64,000 nt of DNA from positions 1-64,000 of the forward strand of contig CBDFMI010000003.1 of NCBI GenBank assembly GCA_965249615.1. The letters run 5' to 3'. Both the position numbers and the translations under genes were made by a program. Positions 8,379 through 17,775 of the stretch are shown here, piece by piece. Source of the DNA: G963555815 sp965249615 [NCBI: bacterium] (lineage in GTDB: Bacteria; UBA8248; JACPRG01). Position 1 is the first letter of the stretch; every line of letters begins with the position of its first letter. Under the pieces are notes generated by a model, which worked only from the letters and a program-made list of their open reading frames with translations, did not search any database and was not told where the DNA came from.

Positions 8379-8917
8379 AGCAGCATCGTCCCAAAAAGAC
8401 TGTCGTGCTGGTGGGCTTTAAGGCCTCGGGGAAGTCCACGGTAGGGCGCCTCCTTGCTGAGGCCCTGGGGCTCCCTTTCGAGGATACCGACACTGTTCTG
8501 GAAGGGCTCCACGAGGCTCGAACGGGCGAGCGCCTGCCTTTCCGGGAGATCTATCGCGGACGAGGCGAGCCCTATTTTCGGGAGCTTGAGGGAGAAGCGC
8601 TTCAGCACTGCCTCGGGCGAGGGCCACAGGTGGTGGCCTTGGGCGGGGGGACCCCAGGCCGACACGAGATTAAAAAGGTTTTGGGCGGATGCACCGTGGT
8701 CTATCTGAAGGCTTCCGTGGAGACCCTATGGGAGAGGATGCGGGAAGACGGGCTCCCGACCTTTTTGGATCCCAAGGACCCCAAAACATCTTTGGGGAAG
8801 TTATATGCGGAGCGGGTGCCCCTCTACGAGTCCCTGGCTCATCTGGAAGTCGGATCCGAGGGTCGAGGTCCAGAGCCTATTGCCGCCGAGATCCTGGCGC
8901 GCCTAAAGGCGCTCTGA
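8375..8917 (+). CDS. aroK: Shikimate kinase, probable CTG start
   Basis: It phosphorylates shikimate at O3. Visible are the P-loop GFKASGKST, the shikimate-binding EDTDTVLE, FREIYRGRGEPYFR and the GGGTPG loop. The arginine usually present in the lid motif RPLL is not obvious; the aligned segment reads GLPTFLD. No ATG, GTG or TTG lies between 8282 (deep inside miaA) and the P-loop strand. The CTG at 8375 overlaps the miaA stop (CTGA), is preceded by a G-rich stretch, and gives a normal N-terminus of 180 residues in all. GTG 8405 is a fallback that would clip the first strand. It sits ahead of aroC and aroA. Confidence 0.85.
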   Translation: MKQHRPKKTVVLVGFKASGKSTVGRLLAEALGLPFEDTDTVLEGLHEARTGERLPFREIYRGRGEPYFRELEGEALQHCLGRGPQVVALGGGTPGRHEIKKVLGGCTVVYLKASVETLWERMREDGLPTFLDPKDPKTSLGKLYAERVPLYESLAHLEVGSEGRGPEPIAAEILARLKAL

Positions 8918-9007
8918 GCCTCTCCGGAGTGGGTCTGAGGGAGCAGGACGGACAAAAATTCGTCCCTCTATGAGGCGGGGAGTATGATAAGGTCAGCGGG
9001 CGTCGAG

Positions 9008-9047
9008 GAGATGACACCCATCAAAGAGGGAGCCATCTCTTTTTTTT
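9008..9047 (+). terminator. Terminator-like hairpin in the aroC leader
   Basis: GAGATG at 9008-9013 pairs with CATCTC at 9034-9039, with an inner CCC/GGG pairing, followed by eight T residues (9040-9047). Only 40 bases separate the U-tract from the aroC ATG, and a second hairpin (GGAGA GGCG TCTCC) covers the aroC ribosome site. The element could therefore attenuate aroC rather than simply end aroK. Regulation is inferred. Confidence 0.55.
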
Positions 9048-9087
9048 AAATTTTTGATTTTTTAACGCGGGGGAGAGGCGTCTCCAG

Positions 9088-10173
9088 ATGAGCGGTAGCA
9101 CTTTCGGCATCCTTTTTCGGCTCACGACCTGGGGGGAATCCCACGGGCCGGCCGTTGGGGCTGTTCTCGATGGCTGTCCAGCCGGTCTTAAACTCTCCAA
9201 GGCCGACATTCAGCCGGACCTGGACCGACGCCGACCGGGCCAGAGCCGTGTGACGAGCCAGCGAAAGGAGGCGGACCAGGTCGAGTTCCTCTCTGGCCTC
9301 TTCGAAGGCAAGACCACCGGCGCCCCCATCTGCATGCTCTTCCATAACGAGGACGTGGACTCCTCCAAGTATGACAAGATCCGGGACCTCTTCCGACCGG
9401 GCCACGCCGACTACACCTACCAGATAAAATATGGCCTTCGGGATCATCGAGGGGGCGGGCGGGCAAGCGCCCGCGAGACCGCGCCCCGCGTGGCCGCCGG
9501 GGCCATCGCCAAAAAGTATCTCGCCGGGCAGGGAATCGGGATCGTGGGCTTTATCAGACAGATCGGAGAGATCACCTGGGAGCCTCCGCAAGACACTTCG
9601 GCCATTGATCGGGAGGCTGTCTACAAAAGCATCGTCCGCTGTCCCGACCCCAAGACCTCTGAGGCTATGATTCAGGCGATTGATGCCGCCCGAAAGGAGG
9701 GGGATTCCCTGGGGGGAGTGGTGGAGGCCCGGGCGCAAGGCGTCCCGCCGGGTCTCGGAGATCCTGTCTTCGACAAGCTCGATGCCGACCTCGGCAAGGC
9801 CATGCTGGGTATCCACGCGGTCAAGGGGGTGGAGATAGGCTCGGGCTTCAGAGCGGCCCAGATGCCGGGCTCTGAGCACAACGACTGGATGTTCAACGAC
9901 AAGGGAAAGGTGGGGTTTCGGACGAATCACGCGGGGGGGGTCCTGGGGGGAATCTCCACAGGGCAGGACGTGGTGGTCCGCCTCGCGGTCAAGCCCCCCT
10001 CCTCCATCCTCAAGGAACAAGAAACGGTGGACAAGGATTTCAGGTCCACGACCATCCGCGTCGAGGGGCGCCACGACCCCTGCGTCTGTCCCCGGGCGGT
10101 GGTGGTCGCCGAGGCCATGCTGGCCCTTGTCCTGATGGATCACCTCCTCCGAAATCTGTCCTCACGGACCTGA
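9088..10173 (+). CDS. aroC: Chorismate synthase
   Basis: A 361-residue chorismate synthase, which removes phosphate from EPSP using reduced FMN. The signatures [35 protein letters not shown] and the C-terminal [17 protein letters not shown] are complete. It forms a shikimate block with aroK before it and aroA 8 bases after it. The leader carries a terminator-like hairpin. Confidence 0.96.
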   Translation: MSGSTFGILFRLTTWGESHGPAVGAVLDGCPAGLKLSKADIQPDLDRRRPGQSRVTSQRKEADQVEFLSGLFEGKTTGAPICMLFHNEDVDSSKYDKIRDLFRPGHADYTYQIKYGLRDHRGGGRASARETAPRVAAGAIAKKYLAGQGIGIVGFIRQIGEITWEPPQDTSAIDREAVYKSIVRCPDPKTSEAMIQAIDAARKEGDSLGGVVEARAQGVPPGLGDPVFDKLDADLGKAMLGIHAVKGVEIGSGFRAAQMPGSEHNDWMFNDKGKVGFRTNHAGGVLGGISTGQDVVVRLAVKPPSSILKEQETVDKDFRSTTIRVEGRHDPCVCPRAVVVAEAMLALVLMDHLLRNLSSRT

Positions 10174-10180
10174 GGGCCGG

Positions 10181-11455
10181 ATGAGATTTTTGGTCGGAAG
10201 ATCGAGCCTCTCAGGCTCCGTCACAATCCCGTCGAGCAAATCCCACACCATCCGGGCGGTCGCCATCGCCTCTCTTGCCGAGGGGACGTCTGAGATTCTG
10301 GACCCTCTCGAATCCGAGGACACCCTCTCGGCAGTCAGGCTCTATCGGGCCTTAGGCGCAAAAATCTTCCAAGAGGAGGACCGGTGGGTCGTGGAGGGAA
10401 CGGCCGGAAAGATCAAAAGACCAGAAGACGTCATCCACATCGGAAACTCCGGGACGACCTGCCGGATCGGGATGGGGTCGGCGGCCCTTGGCCGAGGCTA
10501 CACCGTCCTGACGGGGGATGAACAATCCAGGCGACGGCCCATGAAATCCCTCCTGGACGCCCTCACAGACCTGGGGGCCGAGGCCTTTTCCACGAAAGGG
10601 GATGGTCTTCTCCCGGTGATTGTGGGGGGTCCCATCAAGGGTGGGGAGACGGTCGTGGATGGGACCACCTCTCAATTCCTCACGAGCCTCCTCATCAACT
10701 GCCCCCTTGCCCGAGACGATACGCAGATTCACGTCGATGATCTTCGGGAACGCCCCTACGTAGACATGACGCTACGCTGGCTTGAGAAACAGGAGATCAT
10801 GCCGAAGAATGAGAACTACGAACGGTTCATTATCCCAGGGGGACAGTCCTTTCTCGGCTTCACCGAGCGGATCCCCGCTGACTTTTCGTCGGCCACCTTC
10901 TTCCTGTGCGCCGCGGCTATCACCAACTCCCGAGTCCTGGTGTTGGGACTGGATATGGATGACATCCAGGGGGACCGCAAGGTGGTGGACTATCTGGTGC
11001 AGATGGGAGCCGACATCGAGGTGACGGAGCGGGGGGTTCGGATCCGGGGGAGCGACCTACAGGGCCAGGAGCTCGATTTGAACGATACCCCGGATGCGCT
11101 TCCCGCCCTGGCGGTCGTGGGTTGCCACGCCTGGGGCGAGACCGTCCTTCGGAACGTCCCCCAGGCCCGGATGAAGGAGACCAACCGCATCGCCGTGATG
11201 GCGCAAAACCTCAAGTGTCTTGGCGCCGATGTGGAAGAGCTTCCCGACGGCCTCCTCATCCGCCACAGTGATCTGAAGGGGACACTCGTGGACGGCGCAG
11301 GAGACCACCGGGTCGTCATGGCCCTTGCCATTGCGGGCCTAAAGGCCCAGGGGGTGACCCGCGTGACGAGGGCCGAGGCGGTGAATATGACCTTCCCCAC
11401 GTTTCCCCACTTGATGAAAGAACTCGGGGCCAACATGCGCCTGGTCCGGGGCTGA
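10181..11455 (+). CDS. aroA: 3-phosphoshikimate 1-carboxyvinyltransferase (EPSP synthase)
   Basis: A 424-residue EPSP synthase joining shikimate-3-phosphate with PEP. Visible are SSKSHTIRA (S3P binding), GNSGTTCRIG (the PEP-binding LGNAGT equivalent), DEQSRRRPM, the TSQFLTSLL segment and NDTPDALPALAV. It lacks the DAAQ-type motif I associate with class II enzymes, so inhibitor class is not assigned. Its position after aroC rather than between tyrA and cmk, its frequent place, suggests rearrangement of the aromatic gene block. Confidence 0.95.
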   Translation: MRFLVGRSSLSGSVTIPSSKSHTIRAVAIASLAEGTSEILDPLESEDTLSAVRLYRALGAKIFQEEDRWVVEGTAGKIKRPEDVIHIGNSGTTCRIGMGSAALGRGYTVLTGDEQSRRRPMKSLLDALTDLGAEAFSTKGDGLLPVIVGGPIKGGETVVDGTTSQFLTSLLINCPLARDDTQIHVDDLRERPYVDMTLRWLEKQEIMPKNENYERFIIPGGQSFLGFTERIPADFSSATFFLCAAAITNSRVLVLGLDMDDIQGDRKVVDYLVQMGADIEVTERGVRIRGSDLQGQELDLNDTPDALPALAVVGCHAWGETVLRNVPQARMKETNRIAVMAQNLKCLGADVEELPDGLLIRHSDLKGTLVDGAGDHRVVMALAIAGLKAQGVTRVTRAEAVNMTFPTFPHLMKELGANMRLVRG

Positions 11456-11476
11456 CACCAGTCAGGGAGAAAAACC

Positions 11477-11719
11477 ATGAAACTGCACGCGGTAAAATTC
11501 GGATTGGCCTGGGGGATTTTCTACGCGTTTTTCTTGCTGGTGATAGGTCTACTGACTGCATATTCGAATTGGGGCGCCCAGATCGCCGAACTCTACAGCA
11601 GCTTTTTTTTCGGTTTCGGCCCGAGCTTGGTTGGGGCACTTGTGGGAGCGGTTTGGGGTTTTGTCATCGGGTTTGTTTTTGGGGGCGTAGTGGCCTGGTT
11701 GTACAACGCCTTACTCTGA
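11477..11719 (+). CDS. Small glycine-rich two-helix membrane protein
   Basis: An 80-residue protein with two predicted membrane helices (about residues 7-29 and 48-76); the second is glycine-rich (GAVWGFVIGFVFGGVVAWLY). Similar small proteins are sometimes labelled holin-like in annotations, but nothing here links it to a phage. GGGAGAAAAACC precedes the ATG. Function unknown. It converges on the methyltransferase gene on the opposite strand. Confidence 0.6.
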   Translation: MKLHAVKFGLAWGIFYAFFLLVIGLLTAYSNWGAQIAELYSSFFFGFGPSLVGALVGAVWGFVIGFVFGGVVAWLYNALL

Positions 11720-11751
11720 GAAGACTTGCTGGAGGACGCGGGGGAGGGAAA

Positions 11752-12318
11752 TTAAACCAGGGATATCCCTTCCAACGAAAGAAGTTTTGCCTTCAGAGAT
11801 AGACCCCCCGGGGCCGAAAAACCTCTCAGATCCCCCCGGGACCCAAGGACCCGGTGTCAGGGGACGGCCAGGGGGAACGGGTTTCGACCCAGGGCTGCCC
11901 CGACGGCTCGGGCCGCCATGGGTTTCCCAAGGGTTTTTGCGACCTCCCCATACGTGCGGATCGCCCCATAGGGGATCTTCTTCGTTGCCTTCAGGACGCG
12001 GCGGTCAAATGGTGAAATGTCCGAGAGGTCCAGGGGGAAATCGAGGGAGGGGGAATCACCCCGGAAGTAGGCCTGGAGGGCAGAAACTGCTTTCAGGAGA
12101 GATGAAATACTTAAAGTACGGGAGACATCGCTGACCTCCTCGACCTCGGAGATTCCAAGGCACTTGAGGGCGAAAAGGGCAGCTCGACGGTCTGGAAGGG
12201 GCAGAACGATGTGTCTAACGCCCGCCTTGCTCGCGGCCACTCCACACCACCCAAAGCGGGTGTCGAATACAGTTGCTTCGATAACCGGGCGATCCAAGAC
12301 CTTTCCCATAATCTTCAT
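11752..12318 (-). CDS. ogt: Methylated-DNA-protein methyltransferase with in-frame TGA at the active-site Cys codon (candidate selenoprotein)
   Basis: The frame runs from ATG 12318 (12309 is an alternative) to TAA at 11752-11754, interrupted only by TGA at 11857-11859 (codon 154). Upstream are the MGMT motifs IPYGAIRTYGEVAKTLG, RAVGAALGRNPFPLAVP; downstream the family sequence resumes without frameshift as HRVLGSRGDLRGF and KAKLLSLEG. The TGA replaces the methyl-accepting cysteine of PCHR, so the motif would read P-Sec-H-R. The family removes O6-alkyl groups from guanine by suicidal transfer to this residue. A stem-loop follows at 11825-11847. If TGA is a true stop, the protein is catalytically dead. 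I favour selenocysteine. Confidence 0.82.
11825..11847 (-). promoter_or_regulatory. Candidate bacterial SECIS stem-loop in the methyltransferase gene
   Basis: Counting from the TGA, bases 10-19 pair with bases 23-32 to give ten consecutive pairs (three G-U), with the apical loop GGG at bases 20-22 (11835-11837). The distance and the G in the loop fit the known loose model of bacterial SECIS elements, which lie directly after the UGA inside the coding region. The loop lacks the U seen in the E. coli fdhF element. Pairing was worked out by hand. Confidence 0.55.
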
Positions 12319-12482
12319 ATTACATGAGTCACCTTCAAAGGAGTGTAAAGTGACGCCTCGGGTCCGTCAAGGGACAAGACAAGAGTAACTTCTACTATCG
12401 GTTGTGGATCAGGTAAAAGTAGGGTACCCTATGTTGGAATTCCGAAGGGGGTTCTTCTTTTCACATCAGATAGGAAAAATGG

Positions 12483-12944
12483 ATGGACTCTCGGACGCTT
12501 GCCCTCGCCTCTGACCACGCCGGGTTTGAGCTGAAGGAGTGCCTCAAGGTTTTTCTCCTTGAGCGGGGGAAAGGTTTTGAGGATTTTGGCTCTTTGAATG
12601 GAGACCCGGTTGATTACCCCGACTACGCAATGCAGGTGGCCCAGGCGATATCCGAGGGCCGCTTTCAGCATGGCATCCTGGTCTGCGGGACGGGCATCGG
12701 GATGAGCATTGTGGCTAATAAATTCCGAGGCGTCCGGGGAGCCCTCTGCCATGACATCTATACGGCCCGACAGGCCAAGGCCCATGCCAACGCGAACCTC
12801 CTCATCTTGGGGGGGCATGTTGTGGGGAAGGGCGTTGCCCGCGAGATCGTGGCCACGTGGCTAGACGTGAAGTTCGAAGGCGGCCGCCATGAACGGCGCC
12901 TTGATAAAATTGTCCAGCTTGAAGAGGAGATCCTCTCCCCGTGA
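12483..12944 (+). CDS. rpiB: Ribose-5-phosphate isomerase B
   Basis: A 153-residue RpiB/LacAB-family sugar isomerase interconverting ribulose 5-phosphate and ribose 5-phosphate. [11 protein letters not shown] at the N-terminus and the active-site loop [15 protein letters not shown] with cysteine 68 are present, with [11 protein letters not shown] later. The end overlaps the start of glyA, a common pairing in bacteria. Confidence 0.94.
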   Translation: MDSRTLALASDHAGFELKECLKVFLLERGKGFEDFGSLNGDPVDYPDYAMQVAQAISEGRFQHGILVCGTGIGMSIVANKFRGVRGALCHDIYTARQAKAHANANLLILGGHVVGKGVAREIVATWLDVKFEGGRHERRLDKIVQLEEEILSP

Positions 12945-14227
12945 TGCGACTGGCGCCCTTAAGGGAAGTTGACCCCGCGATCACAGAGGTCCTGGATCTG
13001 GAGCTCAAGCGGCAGGAGGAAACCCTGGAGCTCATCGCCTCAGAGAATGCGGTGAGCGCGGCGGTCTTAGAGGCTCAGGGTTCTATCTTGACCAATAAGT
13101 ACGCCGAGGGGCTTCCGGGTCGTCGCTACTATGGGGGCTGCGAGCATGTGGATCAGGCGGAGCGTCTCGCCCGAGAGAGGGTTGAGGCTCTCTTCGGCGC
13201 CGCCTACTCCAATGTCCAGCCTCACTCGGGCACCCAGGCGGTGATGGCCGCCTATTTCACGTTGCTGAAACCCGGGGATACGATCCTGGGGATGAATCTA
13301 TCCCACGGCGGTCACCTCTCCCACGGAAGCCCGGTCAACTTTTCCGGCCAGTTCTTTCAGGTGGTTCCCTACGGGGTGGACCGTGAGCGGGAGGAGATCG
13401 ACTTTGACCAAGTGGAGGAATTGGCCCGGGCCCACCGGCCAAAGCTCATCGTGGCGGGCGCCAGCGCCTATCCTCGTATCATCGACTTCAAGAGGTTTCG
13501 GGAGATAGCGGATGGGGTCGGGGCCAGGCTCTTTGTGGATATGGCCCATATTGCGGGGCTCGTCGCCGCCGGACTCCACCCCAACCCGGTCCCGTTTTCC
13601 GACATCGTGGCGGCGACCACCCACAAGACCCTCCGGGGCCCCCGAGGGGGCTTTCTCCTCTGCAATGACAAAGAGATTTGGAAGAAGCTCAACAAAAAGG
13701 TCTTCCCCATGCTTCAAGGGGGACCCCTTATGCACATCATCGCAGCCAAGGCGGTCGGCTTTAAGGAGGCTCAGTCGGAGGAGTTTCGAGCCTATCAACG
13801 GCAGATTGTGTCGAACGCCAAGGCCCTGGCCAAGAGCCTCATCGATTCAGGCCTCAAGCTGATCTCTGGAGGGACGGACAATCACCTGATGCTCATTGAT
13901 CTGCGGGGAGACCCCCTCACCGGACGTGAGGCTGAGGACCGCCTCGAGAGGGCGGGCATCACGGTCAACAAGAACGCCGTCCCCTTCGATCCCAGGCCCC
14001 CTATGGTGTCGAGCGGGATCAGAATCGGGACCCCAGCTGTGACGACCAGGGGCATGGGGGAAGCGGAGATGGGTGAGATCGGGCGCTGGATCTCCCAGGC
14101 CCTTGGGGGCGAGGACCCTGAGAAGATCCGCGGGGAGGTCAAGGAACTATGTCGGCGATTTCCCCTTTACGCGGGTCAACTCTTGGTGTCTGGCAGCGCC
14201 GCGGACAGAGGGGAGGGCTCCTCGTGA
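12941..14227 (+). CDS. glyA: Serine hydroxymethyltransferase
   Basis: A 428-residue SHMT that interconverts serine and glycine and charges tetrahydrofolate. The motifs [22 protein letters not shown], and the PLP lysine at about residue 229 in [12 protein letters not shown] are all seen. The GTG at 12941 overlaps the rpiB stop (GTGA); ATG 12944 is an alternative. It ends in a GTGA overlap with nrdR, so rpiB-glyA-nrdR looks like a coupled operon. Confidence 0.95.
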   Translation: MMRLAPLREVDPAITEVLDLELKRQEETLELIASENAVSAAVLEAQGSILTNKYAEGLPGRRYYGGCEHVDQAERLARERVEALFGAAYSNVQPHSGTQAVMAAYFTLLKPGDTILGMNLSHGGHLSHGSPVNFSGQFFQVVPYGVDREREEIDFDQVEELARAHRPKLIVAGASAYPRIIDFKRFREIADGVGARLFVDMAHIAGLVAAGLHPNPVPFSDIVAATTHKTLRGPRGGFLLCNDKEIWKKLNKKVFPMLQGGPLMHIIAAKAVGFKEAQSEEFRAYQRQIVSNAKALAKSLIDSGLKLISGGTDNHLMLIDLRGDPLTGREAEDRLERAGITVNKNAVPFDPRPPMVSSGIRIGTPAVTTRGMGEAEMGEIGRWISQALGGEDPEKIRGEVKELCRRFPLYAGQLLVSGSAADRGEGSS

Positions 14228-14748
14228 AGTGTCCTGCTTGCGGGCTGTCTGATACGAGGGTGATTGACTCTCGACTGGCCAAAGACGGCAACGCCATTCG
14301 CCGCCGCCGAGAGTGTGAGAAGTGCAGCAGACGCTTCACCACTTATGAGCGCGTGGAAGATACCCTTCCCCTGGTGGTGAAGAAGGACGGAAGACGCGTG
14401 TCCTTCAACCGAATGAAGATCGCGGCGGGCATCCAGAAGGCCCTCGAGAAGCGTCCTGTCAGCGCTGAGGAGCAGGACGCCGTAGTGGACCGCATCGAAC
14501 GCGCCATCCTCGATCTCGGCGAAAAAGAGGTCCAGAGCGAGGCCATCGGGGAAAAGGTGATGCAGAAACTCCACGAGCTGGACGGGGTCGCCTACGTCCG
14601 CTTCGCGTCCGTCTATCGCTCCTTCAAAGATGTCAACCAGTTCATGGAGGAGGTGAGGGACCTGCTGGTGGCCCAAGAGCGGGAGGTCCACTCGGGGGCC
14701 GAAAAAGAGGCCGTGAGTCCCCCCACTCCATCCCCTCCGGATGCGTGA
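14224..14748 (+). CDS. nrdR: Transcriptional repressor NrdR
   Basis: A 174-residue NrdR with an N-terminal zinc ribbon (CPAC and CEKC pairs, with [20 protein letters not shown]) and an ATP-cone domain from about residue 45. It represses ribonucleotide reductase genes in response to nucleotide levels. The GTG at 14224 overlaps the glyA stop. The tail after about residue 150 ([10 protein letters not shown]) is low complexity. No nrd gene lies in the window. Confidence 0.94.
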   Translation: MKCPACGLSDTRVIDSRLAKDGNAIRRRRECEKCSRRFTTYERVEDTLPLVVKKDGRRVSFNRMKIAAGIQKALEKRPVSAEEQDAVVDRIERAILDLGEKEVQSEAIGEKVMQKLHELDGVAYVRFASVYRSFKDVNQFMEEVRDLLVAQEREVHSGAEKEAVSPPTPSPPDA

Positions 14749-14790
14749 CCTAGCCCAGCCCTCCGCATATACCCAGAAGATGCAGCCAGT

Positions 14791-14819
14791 TTGTCTCCCC
14801 GGATGGGGTGTAGTATATT
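14791..14819 (+). promoter_or_regulatory. Probable sigma-70 promoter for the molybdopterin oxidoreductase gene
   Basis: TTGTCT at 14791-14796 and TATATT at 14814-14819 are separated by 17 bases. It lies in a 200-base gap after nrdR, about 130 bases before the next start codon. Confidence 0.5.
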
Positions 14820-14951
14820 GCTGATATGCGCTTGGAACTCTTCTGAAGTCTGAAGGAAATTCCTCAGCCTATCCATTTGTTAGCAAGGCCGAGCTGGGGA
14901 TGGTGGCCGACCGGCCCTTTCGACAGATGGGACTTGAGGAGGGGTTAGACG

Positions 14952-15656
14952 ATGAAGGAGATAAGGCGCCGGGGTTTTCTGAAGGTCTCGAGCGTGCTTT
15001 TGCTGGCAGGGTGCGCCAAGGTGACCCGGGCAACGAACGATAGCCAGTCGGCGCGGCAGTTCTTCTCCTGGTTCGCGAAGCTGAACGACCGGCTGGGCCA
15101 ATTGGTGTTCGGCAAGAATCGTCTCGCCCCGGAGTTCACCGAGGCCGACATCACCCGTCCCGACTTCAAGAACAACTATCATGGCATCACGCCCAGAATG
15201 CCCCCGGACAGTTGGTTTATGCGCCTGAGCGGTAAAGTGGACAATCCAAGACCCTTCCGGCTGGAAGATTTTAAACAGATGCCCTCCCGGACCCAGATCA
15301 CAGAGCTCATCTGCGTGGAAGGATGGTCCGCCATCGCCAAGTGGAAGGGGGTCCCCCTCAGCCATTTTCTTGACCTAGCCGGCGTTCGTCCAGAGGCCAA
15401 ATACGTCGCTTTCATCGCGGCCGACGACTACTGGGATTCCCTGGATCTCCAGTCGGCCCGCCATCCCCAGACCCTCCTCGTCTATGAGCTGAATGATCGG
15501 CCGCTGAGCCCCGAGCACGGAGGGCCCCTTCGCCTCATCTGCCCAACCCACATCGGCTATAAGAATGTTAAGGGGCTCATCGGGCTCGCCTTCCTAGAAG
15601 AGCACCCGAGTAGTTATTGGGCTGCCCAGGGCTATCCCTGGCACTACGGCCTCTAG
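14952..15656 (+). CDS. Tat-exported molybdopterin-dependent oxidoreductase, sulfite-oxidase fold
   Basis: A 234-residue protein with a twin-arginine start (RRRGFLK) followed by a lipobox-like LLLAGC, so probably a Tat-exported lipoprotein. The body matches the sulfite oxidase/YedY molybdopterin-binding domain; the Mo-ligating cysteine is about residue 121 in ELICVEGWS, followed by WKGVPLSHFL and the GGPLRLICP segment. Relatives include MsrP (periplasmic methionine sulfoxide reductase) and sulfite dehydrogenases; the substrate is unknown. No membrane heme partner is adjacent. Cofactor genes moaC, moaD and moaE are elsewhere in the window. Confidence 0.85.
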   Translation: MKEIRRRGFLKVSSVLLLAGCAKVTRATNDSQSARQFFSWFAKLNDRLGQLVFGKNRLAPEFTEADITRPDFKNNYHGITPRMPPDSWFMRLSGKVDNPRPFRLEDFKQMPSRTQITELICVEGWSAIAKWKGVPLSHFLDLAGVRPEAKYVAFIAADDYWDSLDLQSARHPQTLLVYELNDRPLSPEHGGPLRLICPTHIGYKNVKGLIGLAFLEEHPSSYWAAQGYPWHYGL

Positions 15657-15724
15657 GCCGGGTATGGCCATCGGCAAGACGCGCGCCTTCCACTTCGTAG
15701 AAAAAAGGGAGGCCTCGTTCCCCA

Positions 15725-16594
15725 TTGGGGCCTGAGGAAAACCTTCCAATAGCCCAGGGACACAGAGCGCGAGGGATTCGAGGGGCGGGCCGCTTTGCGG
15801 TGGGGTTCTTCGTCCGGTCTATCAAGAAATTTTTCGCCGATCAGTGCCCTTCCTGGGCCGCAGCCCTCGCCTTCACCACGCTCTTCGCCCTGATCCCCAT
15901 CACGGTCCTCTCCTTCTCGATCTTCAGCGTCTTCTCCGCTTCGGCCGCCGCAGGGGAGCAGGTCCGCTCCCTGCTCTTTGCCCACTTCCTGCCGGGCTCT
16001 GGAGACCTCATCTACAACTATGTCCAGACCTTTTCAGAAAACGCCGGGACTTTGAGTTTCTTCGGATTCGTCCTCCTGATCTTCATGGCCTTTTCCTTAC
16101 TCACCATGCTGGAGAAGGTTTTTTTGCAGATCTGGCAGATCCCAAAGAGCCGTCCCTTTTTCGCTCGGTTTTTCATCTTCTGGTTTGCCCTCACACTGGT
16201 CCCCATCCTCATTGCGGTGTCTCTCTATTTCAGTTCGAGGGTGGAACCGATTCCTTATCTGGCTTGGGTCTACCAGGGAGACACCCTCATCCGCTCCCTC
16301 TTCATCACTTGGGCGGCCTTCTTTGTCCTCTACCGTTTTCTGCCGAGGGGGGGGATTCGCTGGATGAGCGCTCTCTCCGGCGCCCTGGTGGCGGGGACGT
16401 TTTGGGAAGGGGCCAAATTCGGTTTCGACAGCTATGTGCAGTACTTCTCCACCCTGACCCAGCTCTACGGCTCTTTGGGGATCATCCCCGTCTTTCTCCT
16501 CTGGTTGTATTTCACCTGGATTCTCGTTCTCTACGGCGCCGAGGTGGCCTATCTGGTCAAGAATCCTCACTCTGCTTCTCGACGGCCTTCCTGA
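15725..16594 (+). CDS. YihY/BrkB-family inner membrane protein
   Basis: A 289-residue polytopic membrane protein with about six hydrophobic segments and the family motif SWAAALAFTTLFALIPI near residue 45, plus YGSLGIIPVFLLWLYFTW and LYGAEVAYL near the end. The family was once called ribonuclease BN but is a membrane protein of unclear role. The TTG start is chosen because GGAGG lies 11 bases upstream; other starts are possible. Its 3' end overlaps the convergent GT9 gene by 38 bases. Confidence 0.85.
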   Translation: MGPEENLPIAQGHRARGIRGAGRFAVGFFVRSIKKFFADQCPSWAAALAFTTLFALIPITVLSFSIFSVFSASAAAGEQVRSLLFAHFLPGSGDLIYNYVQTFSENAGTLSFFGFVLLIFMAFSLLTMLEKVFLQIWQIPKSRPFFARFFIFWFALTLVPILIAVSLYFSSRVEPIPYLAWVYQGDTLIRSLFITWAAFFVLYRFLPRGGIRWMSALSGALVAGTFWEGAKFGFDSYVQYFSTLTQLYGSLGIIPVFLLWLYFTWILVLYGAEVAYLVKNPHSASRRPS

Positions 16595-17552
16595 CCTCAT
16601 CGACCGAGAGTGCCTCCAGGCAAGTGTGATCTCCGGGGTCTGTTAATCCCGCGCAGGCGCGACAACCCTCTGCCCGTCTCAGGATGAGGGTCCGCTCTCC
16701 TCGAGGCCCCCAGATGCGGGGGTCCGTCGGACCAAAGAGGGCGACGACGGGTGCCCCAACCCCGGCTGCCAAGTGGGTGACTCCAGAGTCGTTCCCCACG
16801 TAGCATCGGGACCGAGCCAGAATGGCCGCCAGGCAAGGGAGGGGGGGCTCAATCATGAGCCTCGCCTCTGTGCCCAAGGAATCCAATAGTCCTCTTTGAA
16901 GGGTTTTCGCCTCAGCAGGGCCTAGGATCCAAAGAAGAGAGGTCTCAGGAGAAAACCCCTGAGCGAGGGAGATAAATCGTTGGAGAGGCCAGCACTTCCT
17001 TTGTCCCCCACCTCCTGGATGAATGACAAGGTAGTCTGAACGCCCGTCGATCCCAATGTTTTTTAGCTCTTTGGATGCCTCCTTGAAATCCTCTTCGCTT
17101 GGCAAGAGCCTAAGGATGGTGTCCCCCTGGGGGACATCGAGGGAGGCCAGGGTCTTTAGGAAATGGTCGGACGCGTGGAGGGGAGGGCCCTCTTGGGGAG
17201 GGTGTGGGGATGCCAGAAGGACCTGCTTGCCGAGAGTTCGAAGGTTCCTCTCAAAGGTCCCCTGTCCAGAGGACCAGGCCACGATGAGGTCAAAAGGGTT
17301 GCGTCTTCCAAAGCGGGCGAGGAGTTCGGCTCCAGTTGTGTTCTCGGCGTGAAGGAGGGCGAAATCGAGGCCCGCCGTCGAGCGCAGGCCTTCCACCTGA
17401 AGACCGAGGGGGATTGTCGGGAGATAGCTCGGATTTCCCGCCCACGTGATCTGGCAGGGCACACATTTTTGCCTCAGGGCCGATACAGCCGGGATGGAAA
17501 GGAGGGTGTCCCCGAGACCTCCTCCTCGGAGGACGAGGATCTCAATACCCAC
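16557..17552 (-). CDS. Glycosyltransferase family 9 (ADP-heptose:LPS heptosyltransferase-like)
   Basis: About 331 residues from the GTG at 17552, which has AGGGGGG seven bases upstream; an ATG at 17579 would add nine residues. The N-terminus IEILVLRGGGLGDTLLSIPAV and the C-terminal block CYVGNDSGVTHLAAGVGAPVVALFGPTDP are the GT9 signatures. These enzymes add heptose or related sugars to LPS core in the cytoplasm. It stands alone, without other LPS genes, so the acceptor is unknown. Confidence 0.88.
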   Translation of the reverse strand: MGIEILVLRGGGLGDTLLSIPAVSALRQKCVPCQITWAGNPSYLPTIPLGLQVEGLRSTAGLDFALLHAENTTGAELLARFGRRNPFDLIVAWSSGQGTFERNLRTLGKQVLLASPHPPQEGPPLHASDHFLKTLASLDVPQGDTILRLLPSEEDFKEASKELKNIGIDGRSDYLVIHPGGGGQRKCWPLQRFISLAQGFSPETSLLWILGPAEAKTLQRGLLDSLGTEARLMIEPPLPCLAAILARSRCYVGNDSGVTHLAAGVGAPVVALFGPTDPRIWGPRGERTLILRRAEGCRACAGLTDPGDHTCLEALSVDEVRKAVEKQSEDS

Positions 17553-17775
17553 GGTGCAACCCCCCCTTCTCCCCGTCATCCCACGAACCCCCTGGAGGCT
17601 AAATACGGATATTCTCCGCCTTCCCCCGGGGGGGTCATCACGAAGGGACTTTTCATCGTTTTTGTAGGGCGTGTAGAGGGACTATGCTATATTGCCCTGA
17701 GCTAGCAGTCTATTCGTAGAGGGACTGCGCGCGATAGGTTTCGGCGTTCATTCCGGGAAGCCGGGAGGGACCCGG

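Noticed and set aside
11857-12318. Alkyltransferase as a simple pseudogene ending at the TGA
   Set aside because: The family sequence resumes in the same frame right after the TGA, to a normal C-terminus, and the TGA is exactly at the catalytic Cys codon.
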